Source: Symbiodinium natans (Eukaryota > Sar > Dinophyceae > Suessiales > Symbiodiniaceae). Taken from it: a stretch of 64,000 nt of DNA. The stretch lies in assembly GCA_905221605.1 (NCBI GenBank), contig CAJNDS010002777.1, forward strand, positions 188,501-252,500, read 5' to 3'. Numbering within the stretch: position 1 is the stretch's first letter; the number at the start of each line of letters is the position of its first letter. A model generated the notes under the pieces. The model had not been told where the DNA came from and ran no database searches. It worked only from the letters and a program-made list of their open reading frames with translations. A program made the translations under genes and the position numbers. This document shows, piece after piece, positions 62,758 through 64,000 of the stretch.

Positions 62758-62940
62758 AGTTTAGGGTTTTAGGGTTTAGGGTTTTAGGGTTTTAGGGTTT
62801 TAGGGTTTTAGGGTTTTAGGGTTTTAGGGTTTTAGGGTATTAGGGTTTTAGGGTTTTAGGGTTTTAGGGTTTTAGGGTTTTAGGGGTTTAGGGGTTTAGG
62901 GGTTTAGGGGTTGAGGGGTTGAGGGGTTGAGGGGTTTAGG
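62758..62940. repeat. TTTTAGGG octamer array
   Basis: About 15 TTTTAGGG units, then TTTAGGGG and TTGAGGGG units. A clean example of a block built from one variant unit. Confidence 0.95.
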
Positions 62941-63700
62941 GAGTCGGCAAGCCTCTAAGGGTAGCTTCATGGGCCCCTAATATGGTCCCTTACCTCCTTT
63001 ACAGGGGTTCGAATGTGTGGGCCCTGAACTTGTAAGAGTATATGCAGGGTGTATCAGGCGTCCCCTTCTAAGGGCCCGTACTAACGAACCATGCAACTAC
63101 CCTGAGAATAAGCCGCGGCAGTTCCACCGAACTTGTTCTGCGTTTTTCTTTGTATTGCTTTTCGCCTTGCGACTTCAGACAGGGGATGCGGAGACAGTAT
63201 GTTTTCGCTCAGAAGCTTTAGATGTAAAATCTAAACCCTAATTCCTAAATCCTAAAGCCTCATCCGATATCCAAGGTTTTGGGGACATGTGCTGAGGGCA
63301 TAGGCTGGGGTTTTCTTGCGGCTTTTGTCTCCCAGCTTCGCAACCCTGGCGAGGGGGATTTGCAATTGCATCTGGGTGCTCAAGTACCCTAAACCCTAAA
63401 CCCTAGACCCTAAACCCTAAACCCTAAAAAATTCCGAGCTAACATGGTAACATTGTAGCTTCCCGAAGTGCGTGTCCCTTCAAGGACTTCAAGGGCGCCT
63501 TTCAAAAGCCGAGCCCTTTGTTTCTCGGGTGGCTTTGGGGTTTAGGGTTTAGGGTTTAGGGTTTAGGGTTTAGGGTTTAGGGTTTATAGGGTTTAGGGGG
63601 TTTAGGGTTTAGGGTTTAGGGTTTAGGGTTTAGGGTTTAGGCTGCATGCCGCCCACCCTCCTCGTTGCTGGGAGCCCGGGGTGCTTGGGCCGCGCCTCAG
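62941..63700. repeat. Unique DNA, then TTTAGGG array 63538-63642
   Basis: A + frame at 63017-63240 (YPENKPRQFHRTCSAFFFVL) is open but unsupported. Short CCCTAAA run at 63388-63428. Confidence 0.6.
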
Positions 63701-63745
63701 GCGCAGCACTTTCAGGCTGTGAAGAAGGCCCGCCCACGTTTCTGA
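63701..63745 (+). CDS. Terminal exon candidate, basic
   Basis: CCTCAG|GCG acceptor, frame AQHFQAVKKARPRF, TGA. The same frame is open upstream (LGARGAWAAP). Not recognised. Confidence 0.45.
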   Translation, partial: AQHFQAVKKARPRF

Positions 63746-63965
63746 CCACCTAAACCTGAAATCCTAATCCTAAACCCAACCCACCCCCCTCCCCCCTGAC
63801 CAAAAAAAAAAAAAACAGATGCATAATACATAATTAATACATATATATATAGACTTATTCACTCATTTAAATCATTTATTTATCTTTGTATGTATATATT
63901 CAAATATTATATTCATACTTATAGAATAGAAAACCGAGAGAGCTTACACTCCAAACCCGGTGAAG
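63746..63965. other. A run and AT-rich DNA
   Basis: A run 63801-63814, then TATA/TATT-rich DNA to 63935. No gene seen. Confidence 0.7.
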
Positions 63966-64000
63966 GTGCAGATGTTCTACGAGATGAACTCCGAGGCCTG
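63966..64000 (+). CDS. Exon candidate cut by the window edge
   Basis: GTGAAG|GTG acceptor, frame VQMFYEMNSEA, open at the window end. Not recognised. Confidence 0.35.
   Translation, partial: MQMFYEMNSEA

Noticed and set aside
1-64000. tRNA or rRNA genes
   Set aside because: I saw no cloverleaf with a convincing anticodon arm and no rRNA core sequence, though a program could find one I missed.

Overview
The window looks like nuclear DNA of a dinoflagellate, most like the Symbiodiniaceae. Three things point there. First, plant/dinoflagellate-type telomere repeat (CCCTAAA on one strand, TTTAGGG on the other) is scattered through the whole window in both orientations. Second, exons of about 35-200 bp are separated by introns that start with GT, GC or GA and end in AG followed by an exonic G. 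Third, one gene rebuilt here joins an N-terminal ubiquitin-like segment to ankyrin repeats, an arrangement I recall (from memory) as common in these algae. I do not name a species. A 100-base N gap at 54970-55069 shows this is a scaffold.

The best-supported gene is a 14-exon ankyrin-repeat gene at 17400-24993 (+). Every exon junction keeps frame, runs from an ATG to a TAA, and gives about 418 residues: a ubiquitin-like region with an RFRQRLL core, a short linker, then nine ankyrin repeats. Its introns hold telomere-type arrays and short (about 90-150 bp) terminal-inverted-repeat (TIR) elements of several families. One element matches an intron exactly (23119-23224) and is flanked by a GTTCCG duplication, as expected of introners (mobile introns). 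A second gene 3' end, at 40144-41034, has two successive introns that are both copies of another TIR family, plus a 43-bp intron made almost wholly of telomere-like sequence.

Elsewhere coding sequence appears as isolated, exon-sized, non-repetitive islands between telomere-type blocks. Nearly all read on + and many begin right after AG with a G. Recognisable ends include terminal exons at 10225, 16653, 26643, 31452, 33324, 38614, 41034, 42010 and 43233; one island (42089-42299) resembles a D5/P4-type primase-helicase. Most of the others have no recognisable function. One clear minus-strand exon candidate lies at 12723-12830. A run of genes on one strand fits the unidirectional gene arrays known in dinoflagellates.

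The rest is repeat: pure CCCTAAA/TTTAGGG arrays, arrays of altered unit (TCTAGGG, TTTTAGGG, TTCGGGGG, CCCTCAA, TATGGTC and others), G or C homopolymers, AT-rich microsatellites, and about nine short TIR element families (called A-I here). Several telomere-type arrays are flanked by 19-35 bp direct duplications of unique sequence, and two sit inside TIR elements. They therefore look inserted rather than inherited as chromosome ends. The combination of introners and inserted telomere-type arrays building the introns of one gene is the most interesting signal in the window.
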